In this document: positions 43,551 to 51,969 of the stretch, one piece after another
Position numbering within the stretch: the first letter of the stretch is position 1
How the letters are laid out: each line of letters starts with the position of its first letter
Assembly: GCA_018902795.1 (NCBI GenBank)
Contig: JAHIQD010000020.1
Location: 1-64,000 of the forward strand
Length of the DNA: 64,000 bases
DNA from: Bacteroidota bacterium
Lineage (GTDB): Bacteria > Bacteroidota > Bacteroidia > Flavobacteriales > Weeksellaceae
Direction: 5' to 3'
The notes under the pieces: model-generated
What the model was told of the DNA's origin: nothing
The model's database searches: none
The model's input: only the letters and a program-made list of their open reading frames with translations
Made by a program: the position numbers and the translations under genes

Positions 43551-43568
43551 ACCCAGCCGAAGCTGGGT
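43551..43568. other. hairpin between rsgA and ndk
   Basis: ACCCAGC-CGAA-GCTGGGT with a stable tetraloop-like loop. On the plus strand it is followed by AAAAAC, not T, so it is not a normal plus-strand terminator; on the minus strand a T-run follows. Confidence 0.6.
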
Positions 43569-43582
43569 AAAAACTAATAACC

Positions 43583-43642
43583 ATGAAAACTCAAATTAAA
43601 CATGAGAATCGGAATGTAAATTACAATATCCGTGCCAAATAA
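43583..43642 (+). CDS. possible 19-codon leader peptide
   Basis: ATG preceded by AAACTAATAACC reads MKTQIKHENRNVNYNIRAK, then TAA. It sits between the hairpin and ndk, far upstream of the ndk promoter box. Seen only as an ORF; translation is a guess. Confidence 0.25.
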   Translation: MKTQIKHENRNVNYNIRAK

Positions 43643-43693
43643 ATTCGGCTCCTCATCATGAGAATTTTCATTACAAATGTAAGAACTTTTTTG

Positions 43694-43701
43694 TACTTTT
43701 G
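43694..43701 (+). promoter_or_regulatory. ndk promoter -7 box
   Basis: TACTTTTG, matching TAnnTTTG, 22 nt upstream of the ndk ATG. No clear TTG at -33. Confidence 0.5.
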
Positions 43702-43722
43702 CAGCACAAAAAAACAAGATAT

Positions 43723-44142
43723 ATGTCAGGTAAAATTACATTCACCATGATCAAACCGGATGCCGTTGCAGATGGTCACATTGGTGCTATTTTAGGGAAA
43801 ATCGCAGAAGGAGGTTTTAAAATCAAAGCTTTAAAACTTACTCAGCTGACCGTTGCTGATGCGCAGAAATTTTATGCAGTTCATTCAGAAAGACCTTTTT
43901 ATGGGGAACTGGTAGACTTCATGAGTTCAGGTCCAATCGTAGCAGCAGTTCTTGAAAAAGACAATGCTGTTGAAGATTTCAGAACTTTAATTGGAGCTAC
44001 AAATCCTGCTGAAGCTGCTGAAGGAACCATCAGAAAAATGTTTGCAAGAAGCATCGGAGAAAATGCAGTTCACGGATCGGATTCTGATGAAAATGCTTTA
44101 ATCGAGGCGCAGTTCCATTTTTCCGGAAGAGAGATTTTCTAA
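43723..44142 (+). CDS. ndk: nucleoside diphosphate kinase
   Basis: 139 residues from ATG 43723 (MSGKITFTMIKPDAV), the usual length; an in-frame upstream start at 43699 lies on the promoter box. The active-site His117 is in ENAVHGSDS. Uses ATP to make other NTPs and dNTPs. Own promoter and a strong terminator. Confidence 0.97.
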   Translation: MSGKITFTMIKPDAVADGHIGAILGKIAEGGFKIKALKLTQLTVADAQKFYAVHSERPFYGELVDFMSSGPIVAAVLEKDNAVEDFRTLIGATNPAEAAEGTIRKMFARSIGENAVHGSDSDENALIEAQFHFSGREIF

Positions 44143-44164
44143 TTCTTCTGAAAAATTTAATATA

Positions 44165-44197
44165 AAACAGGCTGTCAAAGATTGACAGCCTGTTTTT
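44165..44197 (+). terminator. ndk terminator
   Basis: AACAGGCTGTCAA / TTGACAGCCTGTT hairpin followed by TTT. Confidence 0.88.
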
Positions 44198-44210
44198 ATT
44201 TTAATACTGA

Positions 44211-44298
44211 ACCCTTAGCCCCGATAGAAGCGGCATCCTTTTTTTGCATGGGAAAAGCTCCGGCAAAAAAAGATACAGCGGATAGCGGGATAAAGCTC
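44211..44298 (-). ncRNA. structured 3' repeat downstream of rpe
   Basis: On the minus strand: GGAGCTTTATCCCGCTATCCGCTGTATC, then CTTTTTTTGC / GCAAAAAAAG arms around a 15-nt loop, then GGATGCCGCTTCTATCGGGG. I know very similar elements after many Flavobacteriia genes. It begins at the rpe stop codon. It may act as a terminator or a stabilising 3' element; no experimental role is known to me. Confidence 0.5.
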
Positions 44299-44949
44299 CT
44301 AAATTTTTAGAAGCTCAATGGTTCTTTCAGGATCTTCTGATGAAAAAACTGCATTTCCTGCGACCAAAACATCCGCTCCGGCTTCGAAAAGCTTGGCTGC
44401 ATTGTCAAGATTCACTCCGCCGTCAACCTGGATTAACGCAGTAGAATTGTTGGAAAGGATTAAATCTTTCGTTTCAGCGATTTTCTTATACGTATTTTCG
44501 ATAAATTTCTGGCCCCCAAATCCGGGGTTTACGCTCATCAACAGGACCAGATCTACATCCGCAATAATATCTTCGAGCATAAGTACGGGCGTAGCGGGAT
44601 TCAGAACAACTCCGGCTTTTGCACCTTTATCCTGAATTAAATTAATGGTGCGGTGAAGGTGGGTACAGGCTTCATAATGCACTGAAATCAGATCTGCGCC
44701 CATATCGATGAACTCCTCAATATATTTTTCAGGTTCTACAATCATCAGGTGAACATCCACAAATTTTTTGGAAAATTTCTGCACGGTTTTCATCACCGGA
44801 AATCCAAAAGAAATGTTCGGGACAAATCTTCCGTCCATCACATCAACATGCAGCCAGTCTGCCTGAGAACGGTTGAGCATTTCGATGTCTCTTTCAAGGT
44901 TTCCGAAATCGGCAGAAAGCAGGGAAGGAGCGATCAGTTTTGTTTTCAT
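44299..44949 (-). CDS. rpe: ribulose-phosphate 3-epimerase
   Basis: 216 residues, single TIM barrel. SLLSADFGNLERD and the metal/catalytic motifs HVDVMDGRFVPNIS, VDVHLMIVEP, SVNPGFGGQKF and QVDGGVN are all present. It interconverts ribulose-5-P and xylulose-5-P in the pentose phosphate pathway. It is followed by the structured repeat at 44211. Confidence 0.97.
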   Translation of the reverse strand: MKTKLIAPSLLSADFGNLERDIEMLNRSQADWLHVDVMDGRFVPNISFGFPVMKTVQKFSKKFVDVHLMIVEPEKYIEEFIDMGADLISVHYEACTHLHRTINLIQDKGAKAGVVLNPATPVLMLEDIIADVDLVLLMSVNPGFGGQKFIENTYKKIAETKDLILSNNSTALIQVDGGVNLDNAAKLFEAGADVLVAGNAVFSSEDPERTIELLKI

Positions 44950-45003
44950 TTTTGAGTTGATTTTGCTTTTTATTATTTCAGTTTACTTTTCGGGAAGGAA
45001 GAT

Positions 45004-46080
45004 TTAGTGGTATTTCAGTTTCATGTCCGGCTTGATCTGCAGCAGTGTTTCATAAATTAATTTAATCACATTAGAAACATCTTCTTTGGAAACCATTTCT
45101 ACCGTTGTGTGCATATAACGCAACGGAAGAGAAATCAGTGCCGAAGGAACGCCGCCGTTGGAATGCGCGAATGCATCGGTATCGGTTCCTGTTGCCCGGC
45201 TTGCTGCAGCTCTCTGAAATGGAATTTCCTTGGTTTTTGCGGTATCTACAATAAGTTCGCGGATAACATGATGAACACTCGGTGCAAAGAAAACAACGGG
45301 CCCGTCGCCACATTTCTGGTCGCCTTCTTTTTTCTTTTCAATCATCGGGGTAGTCGTATCATGGGTGACATCGGTGATGATGGCAATGTTAGGTTTAATG
45401 GTGTCTGCGATCATATCGGCTCCGTATAAACCCACTTCTTCCTGTACGGAATTGGTTATGTAAAGACCGAAAGGGATTTTCTTTTTGTTTTCTTTTAAAA
45501 GACGGGCCACTTCGGCAATCATAAATCCTCCGATTCGGTTATCCAGCGCTCTGCAGACAAAATACCGGTCGTTCAGTTCGAAAAATTCGTCAGGATAGGT
45601 AATCATTGTCCCTACGAAAATTCCTAAATCTTCCACTTCTTTTTTGGTGGTTGCGCCGCAGTCGATAAAAATATTTTCGAGTTTCGGAACCGGTTCATTG
45701 GAACTTACTCCTCTCGTGTGAATGGCCGGCCAACCGAAAACACCTTTTACTATTCCTTTTTCTCCGTGAATGTTGACCACTTTTGAAGGGGCAATCATTT
45801 GGTCGGAACCGCCGTTTCTGATGACATAAATTAAACCTTCATCCGTGATGTAGTTCACATACCAGGAAATTTCGTCAGCATGGGCTTCAATGACCACTTT
45901 AAATTCAGCTTCCGGATTGATGATTCCATAACAGGTTCCGTAATGGTCGAATTCAATTTTGTCAACAAATGGCTTGATGTATTCCATCCAGACTTTTTGT
46001 CCGTTATGCTCGTAACCGGTTGGGCTCGCAGTGTTTAGATATTCTTCTAAAAATTTAATGGATTTATTTTCAAATTTCAT
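45004..46080 (-). CDS. M42-family aminopeptidase
   Basis: 358 residues. Metal ligands of the family: HADEI (HxD), RALDNRIGG (D), EEVGLYGA (EE), ITDVTHDT and a C-terminal H in RYMHTTVEM. M42 enzymes are dodecameric cobalt/zinc aminopeptidases that trim short peptides in the cytoplasm. Single gene on the minus strand, 54 bp from divergent DUF4294. Confidence 0.92.
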   Translation of the reverse strand: MKFENKSIKFLEEYLNTASPTGYEHNGQKVWMEYIKPFVDKIEFDHYGTCYGIINPEAEFKVVIEAHADEISWYVNYITDEGLIYVIRNGGSDQMIAPSKVVNIHGEKGIVKGVFGWPAIHTRGVSSNEPVPKLENIFIDCGATTKKEVEDLGIFVGTMITYPDEFFELNDRYFVCRALDNRIGGFMIAEVARLLKENKKKIPFGLYITNSVQEEVGLYGADMIADTIKPNIAIITDVTHDTTTPMIEKKKEGDQKCGDGPVVFFAPSVHHVIRELIVDTAKTKEIPFQRAAASRATGTDTDAFAHSNGGVPSALISLPLRYMHTTVEMVSKEDVSNVIKLIYETLLQIKPDMKLKYH

Positions 46081-46134
46081 ATAAAAGGGAATGAATTTTG
46101 TTAGAAATATTTGATTTTATAGGAAGTAAAAGTA

Positions 46135-46842
46135 ATGAAATTTAATAAACTGATAGGTACCTTTCTTCTGTTTTCGGCTCTTTTAGTAAACGCACAGAAG
46201 GATTCACTATTTACCCCAAAACCTTTAAGCCAATACCCACCGGAGCTTTTAAAAACTGACGAGTTTGGAAATAAATACTATTACGACGAAGCACAGAAAG
46301 CAAAAATATACGAAATTGACGGAGAAAATGTTGTAGTAATGGATGAGCTGGTGCTCCTGAACAAGCCAAGATTCAATAATCAGCTTGATCAGAATTATTA
46401 TTTCTTTCTCAATAAAAAGCTCAACCGCGTTTATCCGCTTTTTTTAACCGCTTTGGCGCAGTATGAGGACATCCAGAAAGATTTAAAAGATATGGATAAG
46501 CGCTCTCAGCGAAGGTATGTGGAAAGCCGGCAAAAGGCTTTGGCTGATCAGTACGAGCTGCAGCTGAGGGATTTAACCACAACCGAAGGGAAGGTTTTTG
46601 CAAAACTGATGAACCGCGCCACCGGTAAAACGGTGTACGAAATCATCAAAGAACTCCGCGGCGGATGGAGTGCTTTCTGGTGGAATGTAAAAGGCAATAT
46701 CGCTGATGTTGACCTTAAAGAGCCATACGACCCGCACAAAAACAGGTCGGACGAATTTGTAGAATCTCTTCTTCAAAGCAACTGGAATGCCGGGTATTTT
46801 CAGCCTTATCCGGGTTATCTGAATTTTAAAATCAAGAAATAA
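46135..46842 (+). CDS. DUF4294 family secreted protein
   Basis: 235 residues. Signal peptide 1-20 (ending VNAQ). Conserved family stretch FNNQLDQNYYFFLNKKLNRVYPLFLTAL (~83-110), a central helix with DMDKRSQRRYVESRQK, and WWNVKGNIADVDLKEPYDPHKN towards the end. Bacteroidetes-specific; function unknown. The next gene, a secreted nuclease, starts 4 nt after the stop, so they form an operon. Confidence 0.88.
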   Translation: MKFNKLIGTFLLFSALLVNAQKDSLFTPKPLSQYPPELLKTDEFGNKYYYDEAQKAKIYEIDGENVVVMDELVLLNKPRFNNQLDQNYYFFLNKKLNRVYPLFLTALAQYEDIQKDLKDMDKRSQRRYVESRQKALADQYELQLRDLTTTEGKVFAKLMNRATGKTVYEIIKELRGGWSAFWWNVKGNIADVDLKEPYDPHKNRSDEFVESLLQSNWNAGYFQPYPGYLNFKIKK

Positions 46843-46846
46843 ATTA

Positions 46847-47638
46847 ATGAAAAAGTTTTTTTTAAACTTAGTGCCTTTACTTGCGGTATTGAGTTTTACT
46901 TCCGTTTATGCTTACGGAACGACAGGGCACCGTGTGGTTGCAGAAATCGCTGAACACCATCTTTCGGGAAAAGCGAAAAGACATCTGAAGAAAATAATCG
47001 GTGACGAGACGCTGGCTTATTGGGCAAACTGGCCGGATTTTATTAAATCTGACACCACCGGAGTCTGGAAACATACCGATCAGTGGCATTATGTGAACAT
47101 TAATCCCCAACCGAACTTGAAAATGTTTTCCGACAGCCTACAGGCTCAGACCGGTCCCAATCTTTATACACAGATCAAAACCCTTTCTGCGCAGATTAAA
47201 GACAAAAACACTTCCGATAAAGACAGAGAAATTGCTTTAAGATTTCTTATTCATTTAGTAGGGGATTCTTCCCAGCCGATGCACGTCGGAAGAGCAGAAG
47301 ACCTTGGCGGAAACAGAATAAAGCTGAAGTTTTTTGGAGAAAACACCAATCTGCATACACTTTGGGATTCCAAACTGATTGATTTCCAAAAATACAGCTA
47401 TACAGAATACGCGAGAGTTCTGGATGTAAAATCTAAAGAGGAAGTAAAACAGATACAGTCCGGAACGCTTGAAGAATGGCTTTATGACAGTCATCAGAGC
47501 GCCAATAAAATTTACGCAAACACTTTAATGGACGGTTCTTATTCCTATGATTACAATTACAAATTTGCCGGCCTTATGGAGCAGCACCTGTTGTACGGAG
47601 GTTTAAGACTTGCTAAGATTCTGAACGAAATTTTATAG
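46847..47638 (+). CDS. S1/P1-family nuclease
   Basis: 263 residues. Signal peptide ends near VYA; the mature form would begin YGTTGHRVVAEIAEHHL. The zinc ligands of the fold are visible (GH, D in NWPDFIKSD, H in HTDQWHYVN, HLVGDSSQPMHVG, NTNLHTLWD). In characterised P1 enzymes the mature N-terminus is Trp; here it is Tyr. Secreted single-strand nuclease and 3'-nucleotidase for phosphate and nucleotide scavenging. Overlaps by six bases the convergent NUDIX gene. Confidence 0.92.
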   Translation: MKKFFLNLVPLLAVLSFTSVYAYGTTGHRVVAEIAEHHLSGKAKRHLKKIIGDETLAYWANWPDFIKSDTTGVWKHTDQWHYVNINPQPNLKMFSDSLQAQTGPNLYTQIKTLSAQIKDKNTSDKDREIALRFLIHLVGDSSQPMHVGRAEDLGGNRIKLKFFGENTNLHTLWDSKLIDFQKYSYTEYARVLDVKSKEEVKQIQSGTLEEWLYDSHQSANKIYANTLMDGSYSYDYNYKFAGLMEQHLLYGGLRLAKILNEIL

Positions 47639-48049
47639 AAATTTCTCTTTCAGTTTTTCAAAAACAATTTTATCTACAGGTAACGGAAATGGATTTTCAT
47701 CGGTATCGATGGGAATCCATTCTGTTTTTTCGATGCATGGATCCATGATCAGAAATTCATTTTCATCTTCAATTTCAACATGATAATATACCGTTAAAAG
47801 TTGCTCATTATCCCGAAAACGCGAAACCAAAAACTCTTCCTGCGTATATAAATGACCGATGATTTTAATCTTCACATTAAGTTCTTCCTCGAATTCACGG
47901 TGAAGACATTCCAGTACACCTTCTCCAAATTCCAGTCCCCCGCCGGGAAGCTTCATCAGCTGCTCACCCGCATATTCTTCGTGCAGAACCAAAACTTTTT
48001 TGTCTTTTACTGCGGCAGCGTAAACGCGGATATTCATTTTATCGATCAT
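47633..48049 (-). CDS. NUDIX hydrolase
   Basis: 138 residues. Complete NUDIX box GGGLEFGEGVLECLHREFEEELNV (about 37-60), so it should bind Mg2+ and cleave a nucleoside diphosphate derivative. Substrate unknown. Its 3' end overlaps the 3' end of the S1/P1 nuclease gene by six bases. Confidence 0.92.
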   Translation of the reverse strand: MIDKMNIRVYAAAVKDKKVLVLHEEYAGEQLMKLPGGGLEFGEGVLECLHREFEEELNVKIKIIGHLYTQEEFLVSRFRDNEQLLTVYYHVEIEDENEFLIMDPCIEKTEWIPIDTDENPFPLPVDKIVFEKLKEKFL

Positions 48050-48086
48050 GATTAATTTAGTTTTTTTTTGATGTTACACAAAGTTA

Positions 48087-48773
48087 CTAAAATTCATCAA
48101 TCATTTTGACGGCGTTGATCATTTCCCGTTTTCCGGGAGGACCGGCTTTCTTTTCTATTTTAAAATTGAGTTCTTCCAGAATTCTGCGGACACTTCCTTT
48201 AGAAGAATAAGTGGTAAGCAAGCCGCCTGTTTCCATTTTGTCTGAAACCATTTCAAATAAAGGCTTTTCCCACAAATCAGGCTGAACTCTTGCTCCGAAA
48301 CAATCATAATAAACCAAGTTAATCTTCGGTAGATCAAGGTTTTTCAGGTCGAAAAAATCGCAGTTGAATTTGGTGAAATGAAAATTGGGCAGAATTTCGG
48401 TAGATTGGTTCCATTCGCAGTCATGAATTTTGTGGTAATAATCTTTTATTCTACTGTCCTCAAAAAATGAATCGTAGCCTAATTCTTCCACTTCTTTTTT
48501 ATTTACGGGATATTTTTCAATGGTAAAGAATTTTACAATATGATTTTTGTCAGTTTTCAAAAATTCATCAATAGTGACTAAAACATTAAGACCTGTACCA
48601 AAACCGAGTTCTAAAATGTTAATTTCGCAAAAATTAACCAAATTTAATCCATTTTTGATAAAGACGTGTACTGCCTCCTGAAGTGCTCCGTGATGCGAAT
48701 GATAATTCTCATTAAGATCATTGATATACAGTGTTTTACTGCCGTCAGCGGTAGTTTTTATTTCTCTTTCCAT
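48087..48773 (-). CDS. mnmD: tRNA (5-methylaminomethyl-2-thiouridine)-methyltransferase MnmD
   Basis: 228 residues from ATG 48773 (MEREIKTTADGSKTL); the TTG at 48788 is not needed. DUF752/MnmC methyltransferase domain: NILELGFGTGLNVLVT (SAM loop), YYDCFGARVQPDLWE, TYSSKGSVRRILEELNFKIEKKAGPPGKREM. Corresponds to the methyltransferase half of E. coli MnmC, without the FAD oxidase domain. It finishes the wobble-uridine modification of tRNAs. Confidence 0.9.
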   Translation of the reverse strand: MEREIKTTADGSKTLYINDLNENYHSHHGALQEAVHVFIKNGLNLVNFCEINILELGFGTGLNVLVTIDEFLKTDKNHIVKFFTIEKYPVNKKEVEELGYDSFFEDSRIKDYYHKIHDCEWNQSTEILPNFHFTKFNCDFFDLKNLDLPKINLVYYDCFGARVQPDLWEKPLFEMVSDKMETGGLLTTYSSKGSVRRILEELNFKIEKKAGPPGKREMINAVKMIDEF

Positions 48774-48803
48774 CTTAATTTTTTTCAAAATTAATTTAAA
48801 ATT

Positions 48804-48832
48804 TTGATATTTAAAAAATTATATTAAATTTG
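48804..48832 (+). promoter_or_regulatory. ilvE promoter
   Basis: TTG (48804-48806), 18 nt, TAAATTTG (48825-48832), matching the flavobacterial consensus; the ATG is 26 nt downstream. Confidence 0.65.
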
Positions 48833-48857
48833 TAGAACATCAATTAAATTTTTTAAA

Positions 48858-49931
48858 ATGATAATTCAAAAAACTACAAATCCAAGAATTTCAACTTTCG
48901 ATCCTGAGAATTTTTCGTTTGGAAATACTTTTATCGATCACATGGTAATTTGTGAATACGAAAACGGAAAATGGGGTGATGTGAAGGTGGTTCCTTACGG
49001 TCCGCTTCCTTTTTCACCGGCAATGATGGGGGTTAACTATGGCCAGGCATGTTTCGAAGGAATGAAAGCTTATAAGGATAAAGACGGCCAGGTTTTTCTT
49101 TTCCGTCCGGAGAAGAATTTTGCCAGAATAAATAAATCAGCTACCCGTCTTGCAATGCCGGAAATTACTGAAGAAATGTTTTTGGATGGCTTAAAAGCTT
49201 TGGTTGATATCGACCGTGCATGGATCCCTCAGGGAGAAGGAAATGCTTTATATATCCGTCCTCTAATTTTTGCTACAGAAGAAGCTTTAAAAGCAAGAAT
49301 ATCCAATAAATATATGTTTGCCATTGTGGCAACACCTGCGAAAAGTTATTATACTGAGCCTGTTTCTGTTTTAATTTCAGATTTCTATTCAAGAGCCGCA
49401 AACGGTGGAGTAGGTTCTGCGAAAGCAGCCGGAAATTACGCTGCTTCTTTCTATCCTACCCAGTTAGCGATTGAGGAAGGTTATGAGCAAATCATTTGGA
49501 CTGACGATGCAACGCACGAATATTTCGAAGAAAGTGGTACAATGAACGTTTTTGTAAGAATTAACGACACCATTTATACCCCTCCAACTTCAGAAAAAAT
49601 TCTTGACGGGATTACCAGAGACAGCTTCATTCAGTTAGCGAAGAAAAGAGGTATTGAAGTGAAAGTGGAGCCGGTATCTGTAAAAATGGTCATTGAAGCT
49701 CAGAAAAACGGAACTCTGAAAGAAGTGTGGGGCGTAGGAACTGCAGTAGTGACCAGCGTTTTCCGTGCTTTAGGTTATAAAGGTGAAAAACTGGAACTTC
49801 CAACACTTTCCCCTGAAGAGAGTTTTGCTTTAACGTTACAGAAGGATTTGGTAGATATCCAGACCAACCATTCAGAAGATCCTTTCGGATGGAGAGTTTT
49901 GGTGGAAAAAAAGATTTTGGAGACCGTATAA
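48858..49931 (+). CDS. ilvE: branched-chain amino acid aminotransferase
   Basis: 357 residues, fold-type IV PLP enzyme, class IV aminotransferase of the BCAT II form. GQACFEGMKAYK, RINKSATRLAMP and GSAKAAGNYAAS (PLP lysine in the SAKAAGNY segment), ending in a conserved QKDLVDIQTNHSEDPFGW. Last step in Leu/Ile/Val synthesis. A terminator follows. Confidence 0.96.
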   Translation: MIIQKTTNPRISTFDPENFSFGNTFIDHMVICEYENGKWGDVKVVPYGPLPFSPAMMGVNYGQACFEGMKAYKDKDGQVFLFRPEKNFARINKSATRLAMPEITEEMFLDGLKALVDIDRAWIPQGEGNALYIRPLIFATEEALKARISNKYMFAIVATPAKSYYTEPVSVLISDFYSRAANGGVGSAKAAGNYAASFYPTQLAIEEGYEQIIWTDDATHEYFEESGTMNVFVRINDTIYTPPTSEKILDGITRDSFIQLAKKRGIEVKVEPVSVKMVIEAQKNGTLKEVWGVGTAVVTSVFRALGYKGEKLELPTLSPEESFALTLQKDLVDIQTNHSEDPFGWRVLVEKKILETV

Positions 49932-49954
49932 ATTCCATTAAACACTTATAATTA

Positions 49955-49984
49955 AGCCGGGAAAATTTTATCCCGGTTTTTTCG
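49955..49984 (+). terminator. ilvE terminator
   Basis: CCGGGA / TCCCGG hairpin followed by TTTTTT. Confidence 0.85.
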
Positions 49985-50108
49985 TTTCATCATTTGATAC
50001 GAATTGCTTATTTTCGCAAAAGTTTTTACGGAATCGCTTCGATTTTAAATACTCTTTTATTATTGGAATTCATCGATTGCGAAAGACTCAAAAAATTAAT
50101 ATTTACAT

Positions 50109-50618
50109 TTGAAAAGAATATTTTTAATATCATCGCTATTACTCATTAGCTGCGCTCAAAACCAGCAGACTCATCCTCCTGTAGGTGGTTTTTTGAGTGA
50201 AAAAGATTTAACTACTTCCAAAAACAGAGCTAAAAACCTGAACGAAACGGAAAGAAAACAAATTCAGGACTGGGCGAATAACCAGCCGGAAAAGTTTTAT
50301 CCGATGAGCCTTAATTATTGGGTGAATGTGGAGAATCTACAGCAGAACCCTAAGAAAAATGATGGCGAAACCATTTCATATCAGTACGAAATGTACGATT
50401 TTGATGGGGTAAAGCTTTATGAAGCTCCTAAAAAAAACATTAATGTTCAGTTCGGGCATTTCGAAGAATTAAAAGCGGTGGAAGATGCCTTGAGATATAT
50501 GAAAAAAGATCAGGAAGCTACACTTTTGGTACCGTCTGTTCTGGCTTTCGGAACTTACGGCGATAATGAAAAGATTCCGAATGACATGCCTTTAATCATC
50601 AAAATAAAAATACTGTAA
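50109..50618 (+). CDS. gldI: GldI-type FKBP lipoprotein (gliding motility)
   Basis: 169 residues. Start is TTG at 50109 (no ATG fits the signal). Lipobox LLISC with Cys15. C-terminal FKBP-type domain (~70-169): YEMYDFDGVKLYEAP, ALRYMKKDQEATLLVPSVLAFGTYGD. GldI is required for gliding and for the type IX system in Flavobacterium, and acts as a periplasmic fold helper. The cyclophilin-FKBP fusion gene begins 14 nt downstream. Confidence 0.88.
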   Translation: MKRIFLISSLLLISCAQNQQTHPPVGGFLSEKDLTTSKNRAKNLNETERKQIQDWANNQPEKFYPMSLNYWVNVENLQQNPKKNDGETISYQYEMYDFDGVKLYEAPKKNINVQFGHFEELKAVEDALRYMKKDQEATLLVPSVLAFGTYGDNEKIPNDMPLIIKIKIL

Positions 50619-50631
50619 AAAATTAAAGTTA

Positions 50632-51756
50632 ATGGTAAAGAAAAATTTTTTAATCGCATTAGCGGCGATTTCGCTAACTAGTTGCACCCCAATTTATAAA
50701 AAAATGAACGTAGACAAAGAAACTTACGAAGGCTTGAAAGACGGCCTTTATGCAAATTTCCAAACTTCAAAAGGAAATATGATTGTGAAATTCGAAGACA
50801 AAAAAGCGCCGGTAACGGTTGCCAATTTTGTTGGTTTGGCTGAAGGAAAAATCGAAAACAAAGCTAAAGCGAAAGGAGTTCCTTTTTATGACGGAACAAT
50901 TTTCCACAGAGTGATTAAGGATTTTATGATTCAGGGTGGTGATCCACAGGGAACAGGAATGGGCGATCCGGGATATAAATTTGATGACGAAAAAAATGAT
51001 CTGCAGCACACCGGGAAAGGAATTCTTTCCATGGCAAATTCAGGTCCGAATACCAACGGTTCCCAGTTTTTCATTACTGAAGTGGCTACCCCTTGGTTAG
51101 ATGGAAGACACACCATTTTCGGTTCTGTCGTAAAAGGATTAGAAGTGGTTGACACCATTGCGAATGTTGAAAAAGGAGCTCAGGACAAACCAAAAACTGA
51201 TATTGTTTTGGAAAAAGTTTCCGTTTTCACTAAAGGTGATGAATATAAAAATTACGACGCTGCGAAAATTTTCAGCGAAGGAAAAGGAAAAATCAAGGAA
51301 AACAATAAAGCTGCAGAAGCTAAAATTGAAGCTGACAAAAAGAAAAAGGAGGAAGAGTTTGCTGCAAATCAGCAAAAGCTTGTGGATGATTTAAAAGCCG
51401 GAATGCAGGTAACTCCATCAGGTTTATATTACAAAATCACCAAGACAACTTCTGGCGTTTCTCCAAAAGCAGGTGAAGAAGTAGCTGTGCATTACGCCGG
51501 AAAATTAGTTGACGGAACTGAGTTTGATTCTTCCTTCAAAAGAAACCAGCCTATCGAAATTCCAATCGGAGTAGGACAGGTGATTAAAGGTTGGGACGAA
51601 GGAATCTTATTAATGAAAGAAGGGGAAACCGCAACACTTTTAATCCCATCCGATTTAGGTTACGGAGCAAGAGGTGCAGGAGGCGTGATTCCGCCTAACG
51701 CATGGTTGATTTTTGATGTAGAACTTGTAAAAGTAAACAGCAACGCCGTAAAATAA
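50632..51756 (+). CDS. cyclophilin-FKBP fusion peptidyl-prolyl isomerase, lipoprotein
   Basis: 374 residues. Lipobox SLTSC (Cys18). Cyclophilin domain (~35-200): VANFVGLAEG, FHRVIKDFMIQGGDPQGTGMG, NTNGSQFFITE, LDGRHTIFGSVVKGLEVVD. A charged coiled linker (~210-265, rich in Lys/Glu/Ala) joins an FKBP domain (~275-374): VAVHYAGKLVDGTEFDSSFKRN, GVGQVIKGWDEGILLMKEGE, YGARGAGGVIPPNAWLIFDVELV. Two unrelated prolyl isomerases in one envelope lipoprotein, next to gldI. Confidence 0.95.
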   Translation: MVKKNFLIALAAISLTSCTPIYKKMNVDKETYEGLKDGLYANFQTSKGNMIVKFEDKKAPVTVANFVGLAEGKIENKAKAKGVPFYDGTIFHRVIKDFMIQGGDPQGTGMGDPGYKFDDEKNDLQHTGKGILSMANSGPNTNGSQFFITEVATPWLDGRHTIFGSVVKGLEVVDTIANVEKGAQDKPKTDIVLEKVSVFTKGDEYKNYDAAKIFSEGKGKIKENNKAAEAKIEADKKKKEEEFAANQQKLVDDLKAGMQVTPSGLYYKITKTTSGVSPKAGEEVAVHYAGKLVDGTEFDSSFKRNQPIEIPIGVGQVIKGWDEGILLMKEGETATLLIPSDLGYGARGAGGVIPPNAWLIFDVELVKVNSNAVK

Positions 51757-51813
51757 ATTGAAACAGAAGATCGTTTTATTTGGTCTTCATTCTGAGATAT
51801 TTCAAAAATGCAG

Positions 51814-51848
51814 AACGCCTTAAAAACAATTGTTTTTGAGGCGTTTTT
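51814..51848 (+). terminator. terminator of the gldI operon
   Basis: AACGCCT-CAAAAACA-like / TGTTTTTGAGGCGTT hairpin followed by TTTTT. Confidence 0.75.
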
Positions 51849-51892
51849 TGTGTGGAAACATTGCAGAAATCTGCAAAATAATAAGATAAAAA

Positions 51893-51922
51893 AAACCAAA
51901 GCAAAATGATTGCTTTGGTTTT
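51893..51922 (-). terminator. terminator of the acyl-CoA dehydrogenase gene
   Basis: AAACCAAAGCA / TGCTTTGGTTT perfect hairpin with T-runs on both strands. Confidence 0.75.
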
Positions 51923-51969
51923 TAAATGTATTATAACTGTTGAAGCGTTTTAAATCCTGAGATCCAATG

